DNA from: Gemmatimonadota bacterium
GTDB lineage: Bacteria; Gemmatimonadota; Gemmatimonadetes; Longimicrobiales; Gaopeijiaceae
DNA length: 56,176 nt
Direction: 5' to 3'
Assembly: GCA_022823225.1 (NCBI GenBank)
Contig: JAJDXM010000029.1
Coordinates: forward strand, 1 to 56,176
How positions within the stretch are numbered: the first letter of the stretch is position 1; every line of letters begins with the position of its first letter. The notes below the pieces were generated by a model. That model saw only the letters and a program-made list of their open reading frames with translations. It did no database searches and was not told the DNA's origin. The position numbers and the translations under genes are program-made. Below, one piece after another: positions 27,251 through 35,383 of the stretch.

Positions 27251-28468
27251 GTGGACCCGTCGGACGCCTCGTCCGGGCAACCATCACCCCAAATGACCCC
27301 CCCCGGCCGCCTCCCCGAGAACGTCGCGCACTTCGTGCGCCTGTTGCGCGCGGCCGGACTGCCCGTCGGACCCGGCCACACGATCACCGCGGTGCGGGCG
27401 CTGGAAGCCATCGACGTCACGGCGCGGCAGCAGTTCTACTGGGCCCTGCACGGCACCCTCGTGGCCAGGCGCGAGCACCGGCACATCTTCGAGAGCGCCT
27501 TCCGGCTCTTCTGGCGCGACCCGTTCGGGGCGGACGAGGCGCTCGCCGCGCTGCTGTCGCGCTCGCAGATCCCGGTGGAGAAGCCGCCTTCGCCGCGCAC
27601 CCCGGCCCGCCTGTCCGCCGAGGACGATTCCGCCCCCCGCCCCGCCGCGCACCCCACCGACGCCCCCGTGCAGGAGATACCCCTGCGCATGGCCTGGTCG
27701 CCCACCGAAGTCCTGCGCACCAGGGACTTCGAGGACATGACCGCGACCGAGGTCCTCCAGGCCCGGGAAATCATCCGCACGCTCCGGCTCGACCTGCGCC
27801 CGGTGCCGACGCGCCGCCACGAACCCGACCCGCGCGGCCGCTTCATCGACCTGCGCCGCACGCTGCGGACCGCCGTCCGCACCGGCGGATTCCCGCTGCC
27901 GCTCCAGCGCAACTCCACGAAGACGCGACGGCCCACCATCGTCGCGCTCTGCGACATCTCCGGCTCGATGGAGGCCTATTCGCGGATCCTGCTGCACTTC
28001 TTCCACACGCTCACCAACGCCGCCGACCGGGTCCACACCTTCGTGTTCGGCACCCGCCTCACCAACATCACCCGGCTGTTGCGCGACCGCGACGTGGACC
28101 GCGCGCTCGACCGCATCGGCACGGAGGTGCGCGACTGGTACGGCGGCACCCGCATCGGCGCCTCGCTGCAAGCCTTCAACCTGCACTGGTCGCGTCGGCT
28201 GCTCGCCCAGGGCGCGGTCGTGCTCCTGGTCACCGACGGGCTGGACCGCGAGGCGGGCGAAGGGATCCGCGCCCAGGCCCGGCGGCTGCGCAAGTCGTGC
28301 CGCACCCTGATCTGGCTGAACCCGCTGCTCCGGTATCGGGCGTTCGCTCCCCGGGCCGCCGGGATCCGGGCGCTGCTGCCGGAGGTGGATGAGCACCGGC
28401 CGGTGCATAACCTGGAGAGTCTGGAGGAGCTGGCGGGGGTGCTGCGGTGGCCGCACCGGTCTCTCTGA
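27251..28468 (+). CDS. coxE: VWA-domain protein (CoxE-like)
   Basis: A 405-residue protein. N-terminal region (LPENVAHFVRLLRAAGLPVG, TAVRALEAIDVTARQQFYWA) and a C-terminal von Willebrand A domain with MIDAS motif DISGSM and LLVTDGLDR match CoxE. CoxE acts with the MoxR ATPase CoxD in maturing the molybdenum enzyme. The given start is GTG at 27251; ATG at 27293 (MTPPGRLPENV) is equally possible, and neither has a clear ribosome site. In compact cox clusters coxD and coxE are adjacent; here 3.9 kb of broken TA genes and a hydrolase separates them. Confidence 0.9.
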   Translation: MDPSDASSGQPSPQMTPPGRLPENVAHFVRLLRAAGLPVGPGHTITAVRALEAIDVTARQQFYWALHGTLVARREHRHIFESAFRLFWRDPFGADEALAALLSRSQIPVEKPPSPRTPARLSAEDDSAPRPAAHPTDAPVQEIPLRMAWSPTEVLRTRDFEDMTATEVLQAREIIRTLRLDLRPVPTRRHEPDPRGRFIDLRRTLRTAVRTGGFPLPLQRNSTKTRRPTIVALCDISGSMEAYSRILLHFFHTLTNAADRVHTFVFGTRLTNITRLLRDRDVDRALDRIGTEVRDWYGGTRIGASLQAFNLHWSRRLLAQGAVVLLVTDGLDREAGEGIRAQARRLRKSCRTLIWLNPLLRYRAFAPRAAGIRALLPEVDEHRPVHNLESLEELAGVLRWPHRSL

Positions 28469-28561
28469 ACTGGCGCGCCACCCCATCCCACACCTATGAT
28501 GCCTGCAACGCGCGCCGGCCAAGGCGGCCCCGCGCCCGGTTGGAGCAAGGAGAGACACACG

Positions 28562-29731
28562 ATGAAGAACGGATTCTCACGCCGGCATTTCGTGGGCGGC
28601 GCAGCAGCGGCTCTGGGCGCGCTCGGACTTCGCCCCGGGTCCGCCCTTGGCGCCCTCAAGCTCCCCCCGCCCCCTCCCGGCCTCGCCCAGCTCGACCCAT
28701 ACGACCGGCTGGCCAAGCTCTCCTCCAACGAGAACCCGTACGGCCCGTCCGACAAGATGATGGAGTCGATGAACGCGGCCTGGAAGTACTCGAACCGGTA
28801 CGGCTACCCCGACGGGGACATCCTCGAGAAGATCGCCGAGCACCACGGCCTGGACACCGACCACATCATCATGAACGCGGGTTCGGGCGAGACGCTCAAG
28901 GTGGCCGGCATCGCCTTCCTCGGGCACGAGGAGAAGGTGGTCGGCGTCGAGCCCACCTACATGAGCGTGTACCGGGTGGCGACGGGGATCGATGCGGACG
29001 TGATCGCGCGGCCGCTGCTGGCCGATCACACCCAGGACATCGACGATCTGATCCAGGTCACCACCCGCAACTACCGCGACGTCGGCCTCGTCTACATCGT
29101 CAACCCCAACAACCCGACCGGCGTGGTCGTCCCCGACTCCGACATCCGGCACCTCCTCGACAACATCCCCGAGGACATCCCCGTGCTGATCGACGAGGCA
29201 TACCACCACTTCGTGCGGGATCCGCGGTATTCGAGCGCGGTGAAGTACATCAAGGAGGGCCGCAAGATCCTCGTCACGCGCACCTTCTCCAAGATCTACG
29301 GGATGGCGGGACTGCGGCTCGGCTACGGCATCGCGCCCCCCGAAATGATCCACGAGATGCGCACGTACGCCACCGGCAGCGTGAACGCGCTGGTGAGGTG
29401 GGGCGGGGTGGCGGCGCTCGAGGACCACGCGTCCGAGAAGTACGTCCGCGACACCACGATCAAGCTTCGCGAAGCCACGATGGCGGACCTCCGCGACCAG
29501 GGCTTCGAGGTGATCCCGTCGGAGACCAACTTCTTCATGGTGCATACCGGGCGGCCGGCATCCGAGGTGCGCGCCGAATTCCGGAGGCGCGACGTTGCGG
29601 TGGGACGCGACTTCCCGCCGATGCTCGACTACCTGCGCGTGTCGATCGGGACCGAAGACGAGATGAAGCGCTTCATGGCGAGCTGGAACGAGATCTTTCC
29701 GGACGGGATGAGGGCGACCGGAGCAAGGTAG
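28562..29731 (+). CDS. Tat-exported PLP-dependent aminotransferase (HisC-like)
   Basis: A 389-residue fold-type I aminotransferase. AAGGAGAG precedes the ATG at 28562. The N terminus MKNGFSRRHFVGGAAAALGA is a twin-arginine signal (SRRHF), so the folded PLP enzyme should be exported. The catalytic part is complete: NENPYGPS, NPNNPTG, DEAYHHF, and the PLP lysine in TFSKIYGMAGLRLGYG. Closest family is histidinol-phosphate/aromatic aminotransferases, but no his gene is near and export argues against histidine synthesis. Substrate unknown. Confidence 0.9.
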   Translation: MKNGFSRRHFVGGAAAALGALGLRPGSALGALKLPPPPPGLAQLDPYDRLAKLSSNENPYGPSDKMMESMNAAWKYSNRYGYPDGDILEKIAEHHGLDTDHIIMNAGSGETLKVAGIAFLGHEEKVVGVEPTYMSVYRVATGIDADVIARPLLADHTQDIDDLIQVTTRNYRDVGLVYIVNPNNPTGVVVPDSDIRHLLDNIPEDIPVLIDEAYHHFVRDPRYSSAVKYIKEGRKILVTRTFSKIYGMAGLRLGYGIAPPEMIHEMRTYATGSVNALVRWGGVAALEDHASEKYVRDTTIKLREATMADLRDQGFEVIPSETNFFMVHTGRPASEVRAEFRRRDVAVGRDFPPMLDYLRVSIGTEDEMKRFMASWNEIFPDGMRATGAR

Positions 29732-29737
29732 CGAAGG

Positions 29738-31297
29738 CTACGCGCCTGCGAGATTGGCGTACCTGTCAACGTAGCCGCGAACCCGGTACTTGCGCGCGGT
29801 GTTGGCGGAGCTCATGTAGCGGACCTTGCCGAACACCGGCCGTTCGGGCCCCCAGGCCCGGTCGTGGAGGCCGAGCACCCACAGGATTCCCGTGTACGAG
29901 TTGGGGTCGCGGCCGTCGAGCGCGTACTTGTCGTTGAGATGGATCATGGTCCTCAGCGCACCGCGGGGAGTGGAGCTCCATTCCAGTATCTTCTTGCCCC
30001 ATAGCATCCGCAGATAGTTGTGGATCCGGCCTTCGCGCCTGAGCTGGTTCTGCGCGGCGTTCCACAGGGGGTCGTGGGTGCGGGCCTCCTCGAAGTCCTC
30101 CGGCGCGTAGGTCCACTCGCGCGGGTCAGCGGCGTGTTCCCGAAGCGTGCTCCGCGCCCACCGCGGCAGTTCCGCGAACGAATCGCAGTCCTCGACATGG
30201 GCACACCGGTTGAACCCGAGTTCCCGCCAGGTGACCAGCTGGTCCAGGAAGGCCTCCGCGCCTTCGCTCATTCCCCACCAGCCGGCCCTGCGCCCCCTTG
30301 CGCCGGGGACGACCCGCGCGGGGGTCCACGCCTCGCGCTCGGCGACGCGCGCAAGGATCTCGTGCGCGGATATGTGGCCGAAGTGCAGGTAGGGTGACAG
30401 GCGGCTGGTCGCATCGCGCTCCGGATGGTTGCGGTCACTGGCGTAGCGCTCAAGACCCTGATCGAGAAAGGTCGCCAGCCGCTCCCCCGCCCTGACGGCG
30501 CCGCCGTGCAGCTCCACCGGGCCCACCGTGTGGTCGATCGGGAGATTGCCGATGATCGCGGATGCGCGCGAGAGGTCCGCATGGGGCCACCGTGAAAGGA
30601 TGGCGGGGGGAATCCCGGCCGGGTCGGCGCGCGCGGCGCCGGAACGGCCTCCGCGTGGGATGGCGGCCAAGGGGTCGGGCGCGGGCAGATGGCCGAAATG
30701 CGTGGGGAGGTGGCCGTGCAGGCAGCGGCGGAATGCATGGGCAGTTGCAAAGGTGCGCCCAGCGGCGCGCATCGGGACAATGCCGTTCGAGTCGACGGCT
30801 TCCAGGCGCCGACGGATCCGACCGGCGGCCGCCTCCAGCATGCGCGGCAGAAAGAAGGTGGGATAGTCGTCGGTGACGACGAGAGCCGCACGCCGGGAAA
30901 GCGCCTCGAGAAGGCCCCTGCAGGCACCTCGACGAGGCTCGACATAGGGGTAGTAGGTCACCCCGCAGGCCTCCAGGTGCGCCCGGTTGTCGACCATCCC
31001 CTCGATGACGAACCGATGAAAGCGATCGCAAGCCCAGCGATAGTCGGCGCGCAGAGGTTCGAACACCAGGAGAGGAAGCCGCAGCCTGCGGCAGTGGCCG
31101 ACCGCCCTCTCCAGCGCGAAGTTCCAACGGGTGCGCCTCGCGGAAGTCATCCAGTACAGGACGTATTCGCTGCCGCTGTCGACGGGTGCCCCGTTGCACC
31201 GCCGGACACGCGCCGGGCACGCCTCGCCGGCGGGGTGTCGTCGAGAAGGGTCCCCCTCGATAAATTGGGGTTCGATGTGCTCTGAGGAACGGGTCAT
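29738..31297 (-). CDS. Class II DNA photolyase (cryptochrome/photolyase family)
   Basis: A 519-residue light-driven DNA repair enzyme that binds FAD and splits cyclobutane dimers. N-terminal Rossmann part (YVLYWMTSARRTRWNFALER) and C-terminal FAD part (NYLRMLWGKKILEWS, ALDGRDPNSYTGILWVLG, RPVFGKVRYMSSANTARKY) are class II signatures. The ATG at 31297 has GAGGAG immediately upstream with short spacing. Its end is 6 bp from the convergent aminotransferase. It implies exposure to light or UV. Confidence 0.92.
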   Translation of the reverse strand: MTRSSEHIEPQFIEGDPSRRHPAGEACPARVRRCNGAPVDSGSEYVLYWMTSARRTRWNFALERAVGHCRRLRLPLLVFEPLRADYRWACDRFHRFVIEGMVDNRAHLEACGVTYYPYVEPRRGACRGLLEALSRRAALVVTDDYPTFFLPRMLEAAAGRIRRRLEAVDSNGIVPMRAAGRTFATAHAFRRCLHGHLPTHFGHLPAPDPLAAIPRGGRSGAARADPAGIPPAILSRWPHADLSRASAIIGNLPIDHTVGPVELHGGAVRAGERLATFLDQGLERYASDRNHPERDATSRLSPYLHFGHISAHEILARVAEREAWTPARVVPGARGRRAGWWGMSEGAEAFLDQLVTWRELGFNRCAHVEDCDSFAELPRWARSTLREHAADPREWTYAPEDFEEARTHDPLWNAAQNQLRREGRIHNYLRMLWGKKILEWSSTPRGALRTMIHLNDKYALDGRDPNSYTGILWVLGLHDRAWGPERPVFGKVRYMSSANTARKYRVRGYVDRYANLAGA

Positions 31298-31328
31298 CTC
31301 TCCTCAAAATGGATGAAACCAACGCCCC

Positions 31329-32729
31329 ATGACCAGGCCCTCCATCGCGGACATCGCCGCCGAAGTCCGCAGCGGCGCGGTTTCGGCGCAATCGATTGTC
31401 GAAGACGCCGTTCGCCGCCACGAAGCCGGCACGCTCGGCGCCTACATCGTCTTTGACGCGGATGGCGCGCGCCGGCAGGCGGCGGAGGTGGACCGTGCGG
31501 TTTCTCGCGGCCGCGATCCCGGCCCCCTGGCCGGAGTCACCGTATCGGTCAAGGATCTCTACGGCGTCGAGGGTCTGCCCATTTGGGCCGGAACCAAACG
31601 GGAACTCCCCGTGGAGTGGCGCCGCGAAGGGTTTCTCGTGCGTGCGCTCCGGCGCCTGGGCGCGGTGATCGTCGGCAAGACGCACACCGTCGAGCTCGCG
31701 TTTGGCGGCGTCGGTCTGAACCCCAACACGGGAACTCCGGTCAATCCATGGGACGACAGGGCGCACCGGGCGCCGGGCGGATCGTCCTCGGGAGCGGGCG
31801 TGAGTCTCTGGGAAGGCTCCGCCCGGATCGCGCTCGGGAGCGACACCGGCGGCTCGGTGCGGATTCCCGCAGCGGCGACCGGGGTTGTCGGACACCGGCA
31901 AACGACAGGGCGGTGGCCGACGACCGGCGTCGTACCGCTGTCGACGACTTTGGACACCGTCGGACTCCTCACGCACACGGCCGAAGACTCACGGTACGCC
32001 TTCGCGGTCATCGATCGGCTGGCCGGACACAGGCCTCCAGCCGAAACCGAGGGTCCGCGGGTGTCCGGGATCGCCGGCCTCCGTATCGGAATCCCGCGCC
32101 GGGGACTGTGGCAGGAATCGGACGCAGGGATCGCCGGCGTCGCCCGCGACGCGCTCGCCGAGCCGGAAGGCGGCGGGGCGCAGATCCTGGAGATCGACGC
32201 CCCGGAGCTGCGCGAGGCGGGCGAACGCTACCTGGCCGGAGAATTGGTGCAACCCGAACGCGCCGAGTCTCTGGAGCGGCACTTGCCCGGCTGGACCTCG
32301 ATCCTCGACCCGACGGTCGGAAAGCGGCTCGAATCCGCGCGCGCGGTCAGCGCGGTCGACTACGTCGCCATCCTTCGCCTGCGCCGACGCCTCTCGGCCC
32401 GCCTTCACGCCCGCATGGAGGCAGACAAGGTCGAACTGCTCGCCACCCCCACCCTCCCCATCACCCCGCCACCCCTGTCCGCTCTCTCCGAACTCGACGC
32501 CTACCGCGCCGTCAACCGCGACATGCTCTACGGCACCGGCCCCGCGAGCATGCTCGACATGTGCGCGGTGAGCCTGCCAGCCGGCCTCGACGATCACGGC
32601 ATGCCCGTCGGTCTCCAGCTGATCGGCCGAACGGGAACCGACCACCGGCTGCTGGCCCGCGCGGTCGCCGCCGAGGCGGTCCTCGGGACGAACCTGGAGC
32701 GGCTGGGCGTTCCCCCGCGCGTGGCCTGA
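31329..32729 (+). CDS. Amidase-signature family hydrolase
   Basis: A 466-residue amidase with the Ser-cisSer-Lys triad: Lys75 in VSVKDLYG, cis-Ser about 153 in APGGSSSGAG, nucleophile Ser176 in SDTGGSVR. Lies divergent from the photolyase and upstream of the xdhC genes. In molybdenum-hydroxylase clusters amidases often act on amide products of N-heterocycle oxidation; that link is inference. Substrate unknown. Confidence 0.9.
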   Translation: MTRPSIADIAAEVRSGAVSAQSIVEDAVRRHEAGTLGAYIVFDADGARRQAAEVDRAVSRGRDPGPLAGVTVSVKDLYGVEGLPIWAGTKRELPVEWRREGFLVRALRRLGAVIVGKTHTVELAFGGVGLNPNTGTPVNPWDDRAHRAPGGSSSGAGVSLWEGSARIALGSDTGGSVRIPAAATGVVGHRQTTGRWPTTGVVPLSTTLDTVGLLTHTAEDSRYAFAVIDRLAGHRPPAETEGPRVSGIAGLRIGIPRRGLWQESDAGIAGVARDALAEPEGGGAQILEIDAPELREAGERYLAGELVQPERAESLERHLPGWTSILDPTVGKRLESARAVSAVDYVAILRLRRRLSARLHARMEADKVELLATPTLPITPPPLSALSELDAYRAVNRDMLYGTGPASMLDMCAVSLPAGLDDHGMPVGLQLIGRTGTDHRLLARAVAAEAVLGTNLERLGVPPRVA

Positions 32730-32753
32730 ACGGTGTGAGCCGGTGACGTCGGG

Positions 32754-33452
32754 TCAGCCTGCGCGCAACGCCCCGATCACCTGCGCCAGCACCGCCACCG
32801 CGATCTCCTCGGGCGTGCGCGCCCCGATCGGAAGGCCGACCGGCCCGTGGATACGCTCAACCGATTCCGCCGAAAAGCCCGCTTCGGCGAGGCGCTCCCG
32901 CCTCGCTCCCTGTGTCTTGCGGCTCCCCAGCGCCCCGATGTAGAAGGCTTCGCTCCTGAGCGCCGCGATCAGCGCGGGGTCGTCGATCCTCGGGTCGTGG
33001 GTAAGGGCCACGATCCCCGTGCGGCGATCCGGGGCCAGCGTCCCGATGACATCGTCCGGCCACTCGATCACCACCCGCGCATCGGGGAACCTTTCCGGCG
33101 TGGCAAACCCTTCCCGGGGATCGAGCACCGTTACCTGGAACCCGGCGATCGTGGCCATCGGCACCAGCGCCTGCGCGATGTGGACCGCCCCGACGATGAT
33201 CAGCCGCGGCGGCCGGATGTAGGGGCGCAGGAAGACATCCCCCTCCGTTGTCTCCACGGTCGTTGGCACACCCGTTCTCAGCGCTCCCGCGACCGGACCG
33301 TCCGCACTGGCGTTCCCACCCGGCACCAGCCGGTACGAAGTCGCTTCGGCATCGACGAGTTCCTGGACGCCGTCCGAAAGACGGGTCGCCAGCACGACAT
33401 CGCGGCCGTCCGCCTGCGCGGCCACCAGTTCCCGCAGGAGCCCGGCGTTCAT
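32754..33452 (-). CDS. XdhC/CoxF-type Rossmann domain protein (C-terminal half as separate gene)
   Basis: A 232-residue protein with the XdhC NAD-like Rossmann domain (RPPRLIIVGAVHIAQALVPM, VTVLDPREGFATPERFP, YIGALGSRKTQGARRERL, HGPVGLPIGARTPEEIAVAV). XdhC inserts or sulfurates the molybdenum cofactor before it enters the enzyme. In many organisms this is fused to the N-terminal XdhC_CoxI domain; here the two are separate genes overlapping by 4 bp. It serves the CoxSLM enzyme at 18 kb. Confidence 0.9.
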   Translation of the reverse strand: MNAGLLRELVAAQADGRDVVLATRLSDGVQELVDAEATSYRLVPGGNASADGPVAGALRTGVPTTVETTEGDVFLRPYIRPPRLIIVGAVHIAQALVPMATIAGFQVTVLDPREGFATPERFPDARVVIEWPDDVIGTLAPDRRTGIVALTHDPRIDDPALIAALRSEAFYIGALGSRKTQGARRERLAEAGFSAESVERIHGPVGLPIGARTPEEIAVAVLAQVIGALRAG

Positions 33453-33799
33453 GCTTCCCGGTTCGCCACCGGCTCCACAAGGAGGTGTACCGTCCCCCCG
33501 CAGGCGAGCCCCACCTCCCAGGCCATTTCGTTCGTGACTCCGAACTCCAGCGTCCGGGGAGCGCCGGTCTCGATCACTTCGAGCGCCGTCCGGATCACCG
33601 CGCCCTCGATGCAGCCTCCGGAAACGGAACCCGCAAAGTCGCCGCGCTCGGTGATCGCCATGTGGCTTCCGGCGCGCCGCGGAGCGGAACCCCATGTGCG
33701 GGTGACGGTCGCCAGCGCCACGCGCCGACCCTGTTCCACCCACTCCAACGCTTGCGCGAGGACGGGATCCACGTTCCTGTGTGTGCTGTCACGCTCCAT
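33449..33799 (-). CDS. XdhC_CoxI N-terminal domain protein
   Basis: A 116-residue protein: DPVLAQALEWVEQGRRVALA, TVTRTWGSAPRRAGSHMAI, GDFAGSVSGGCIEGAVI, GLACGGTVHLLVEP. This is the PF02625-type N-terminal domain with its conserved Cys residues. GGAG lies two bases from the ATG at 33799, a short spacing; a GTG at 33775 is an alternative. It is upstream of and overlaps the Rossmann half. Its ATG and that of the divergent SufU-like gene share one CATG. Confidence 0.88.
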   Translation of the reverse strand: MERDSTHRNVDPVLAQALEWVEQGRRVALATVTRTWGSAPRRAGSHMAITERGDFAGSVSGGCIEGAVIRTALEVIETGAPRTLEFGVTNEMAWEVGLACGGTVHLLVEPVANREA

Positions 33800-34268
33800 G
33801 ACTCCAAGTCTACCACCACCGGACAGGTACGCAACGTTGACGGCGAGCGGCAACGACGAGCTGCATCAGGCGCTCATACGGGATCACTTCCGGCGTCCTC
33901 GCAACCGGGGCGCGCTCGGGGCGCCGTCCACCAGCGGCAGGGCCCACAACCGCTTTTGCGGCGACACCGTGCGGATCTGGGTGCGGATCAGGGACGGGCG
34001 CCTGGCCAGGGTGACCTTCGACGGCCGAGGGTGCGCGATCTCGCAGGCCGCAGCCTCAATGCTCACCGGCGTGGTCACCGGGCAAAGGGTCGGGGCGGTC
34101 CGCGAAATGCGTGAGGCGTTCATCGGTGCCCTGGACCCGGGCGCAGCCGCGCTTCCGAGCGAGTTCGGCGACCTCCGTGCTCTCGTCGGCGTGGGTCGCT
34201 TTCCCAGCCGGATCAGGTGCGCAGTGCTGCCCTTCGACGCGCTGGAAGAGGCGATTGGCGAAGGCTAG
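33798..34268 (+). CDS. sufU: SufU/NifU-like iron-sulfur cluster scaffold
   Basis: About 156 residues. RDHFRRPRNRGAL, NRFCGD, GRGCAISQAAASMLT and SRIRCAVLPFDAL are SufU hallmarks with Cys 54, 79, 141 and Asp 56 as ligands. It would build clusters for the two-[2Fe-2S] CoxS subunit, or help sulfur transfer. Start is uncertain: ATG at 33798 has no ribosome site and overlaps the divergent start; TTG at 33837 with AGG upstream is the alternative and would fit the family length better. Confidence 0.85.
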   Translation: MTPSLPPPDRYATLTASGNDELHQALIRDHFRRPRNRGALGAPSTSGRAHNRFCGDTVRIWVRIRDGRLARVTFDGRGCAISQAAASMLTGVVTGQRVGAVREMREAFIGALDPGAAALPSEFGDLRALVGVGRFPSRIRCAVLPFDALEEAIGEG

Positions 34269-34325
34269 CAGTCGGGGGCCAGCCCGCGTGGCAACCGGGG
34301 GGGAGGAGGAGCCGGTGGCTCGCCG

Positions 34326-34673
34326 CTAACGGTCCCCCGCCCCCCCTGGATACCCGCGGGGCAGTCGCACGCGCTGTGGCAGCCGTTCCTCCATGACATC
34401 GAGCCCGCGCCGGTCGCGGCTACGGTCGGCCAGCTGTCCCACGCCCGCGTGCAAATCGAGGACGTGGAGCACGGATGCGTACTTGCCCATGGAAACGCCC
34501 GAATCGCCCCGTTCGATCTTGTGCAGCGTCGTTCGGCTGATCCGGGCCCGTTCTGCGAGCGTCACGGCGCGGACGCGGCGACGAAGCCGCGCACTCTTGA
34601 TGTCCGCCCCCAGCTTGTCAAGCACCTCACGTACGGGTGGCGGGAGCGGATTACGCGACCTGTTCGACATCAT
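34326..34673 (-). CDS. Orphan XRE-family regulator (HipB-like antitoxin)
   Basis: A 115-residue protein with a helix-turn-helix (LGADIKSARLRRRVRAVTLA, ERARISRTTLHKIERGDSGV, SMGKYASVLHVLDL) and a tail ERLPQRVRLPR typical of antitoxins that precede hipA. No hipA follows; the space downstream is taken by the convergent sufU gene. It is a solitary antitoxin-like regulator, either a remnant or a recruited regulator. Confidence 0.78.
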   Translation of the reverse strand: MMSNRSRNPLPPPVREVLDKLGADIKSARLRRRVRAVTLAERARISRTTLHKIERGDSGVSMGKYASVLHVLDLHAGVGQLADRSRDRRGLDVMEERLPQRVRLPRGYPGGAGDR

Positions 34674-34868
34674 CCACCCTCACCCTCCAGCCCGCTCCGT
34701 TGACGCAACAATGATGGATCGCCCACCTCCGTTTGGCCGGTGACCCTATCTTGGAAACAGACCTGGGAAGCCCCCAGTACCGACCCAGTCTTCCACACAT
34801 TCATCCCCCTTTGCCGTACCGGTGGATTTGCCCGGTCCGCGTCGAAGGGGAGGCGGTTGCCGGGTCGT

Positions 34869-35059
34869 TGTCACCAGTACGGCAGGGGAACCAACCGTGG
34901 CCCTGCCTATTCGCCCCGAGAGACGGGCATGGGAGCTACCCATGCCCGCCCTCGGCCAACCCGGTTTTGCGCGGCCAACTGGCCGACACACCCGTTGCTG
35001 GTAAAGGCTCTTGTATTCAGCAGGCGACCCAGCGAATAGGGCCCCCCGTACTGGTGACA
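34869..35059. mobile_element. MITE-like 191-bp structured element
   Basis: Perfect 14-bp terminal inverted repeats TGTCACCAGTACGG (34869-34882) and CCGTACTGGTGACA (35046-35059), with TG...CA ends. Inside lie a second inverted pair CCTATTCGC/GCGAATAGG (34906-34914, 35032-35040), a strong central hairpin CGGGCATGGG/CCCATGCCCG (34924-34948), and a direct repeat CGGCCAAC. No coding capacity. No clear target duplication beyond a possible 2-bp GT. It could be a non-autonomous transposon or a multi-branched structured RNA. The flanking parts of the 710-bp gap (34674-34868 and 35060-35170) hold no gene I can see. Confidence 0.5.
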
Positions 35060-35171
35060 GTGGCCAATATACCGATCATCACCTTTGGACGCAAGACAGC
35101 CCGAAGCTTGGAACGCGGTCCTCCTCCGCTTGACGGCAGCCGTCCCTCCCGCCTACCATATCTCGACAATC

Positions 35172-35333
35172 CGAAACGGCCGGAGGGGCGCACGGAAGCC
35201 GGTGGAAGTCCGGCGCGGCCCCGCCACTGTGAGAGGTCCGGGAAACCCCGGAGCGCCAGCTCGAACAAGCCACTGGGATCGCCAGTCCCGGGAAGGCGAG
35301 TCTGGCCGCCTCGAAGCCAGGAGACGAGCCCCG
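35172..35333 (+). ncRNA. Cobalamin (B12) riboswitch
   Basis: The conserved core is clear: GAAGCCGGTGGAAGTCCGG (35195-35213), then CCCCGCCACTGTGAG (35219-35233, the B12 box strand), a variable arm, and GAAGCCAGGAGACG (near 35313-35326), which forms the closing side. It lies ~50 bp before a TonB-dependent receptor start. Adenosylcobalamin binding would shut off the receptor, most likely by hiding the ribosome site GGGAAGGGAGAG. Ends are approximate. Confidence 0.92.
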
Positions 35334-35383
35334 TCCGGCACCCACCAGCATTAGTTCTTCTCGCGCGGGAAGGGAGAGCCGAC

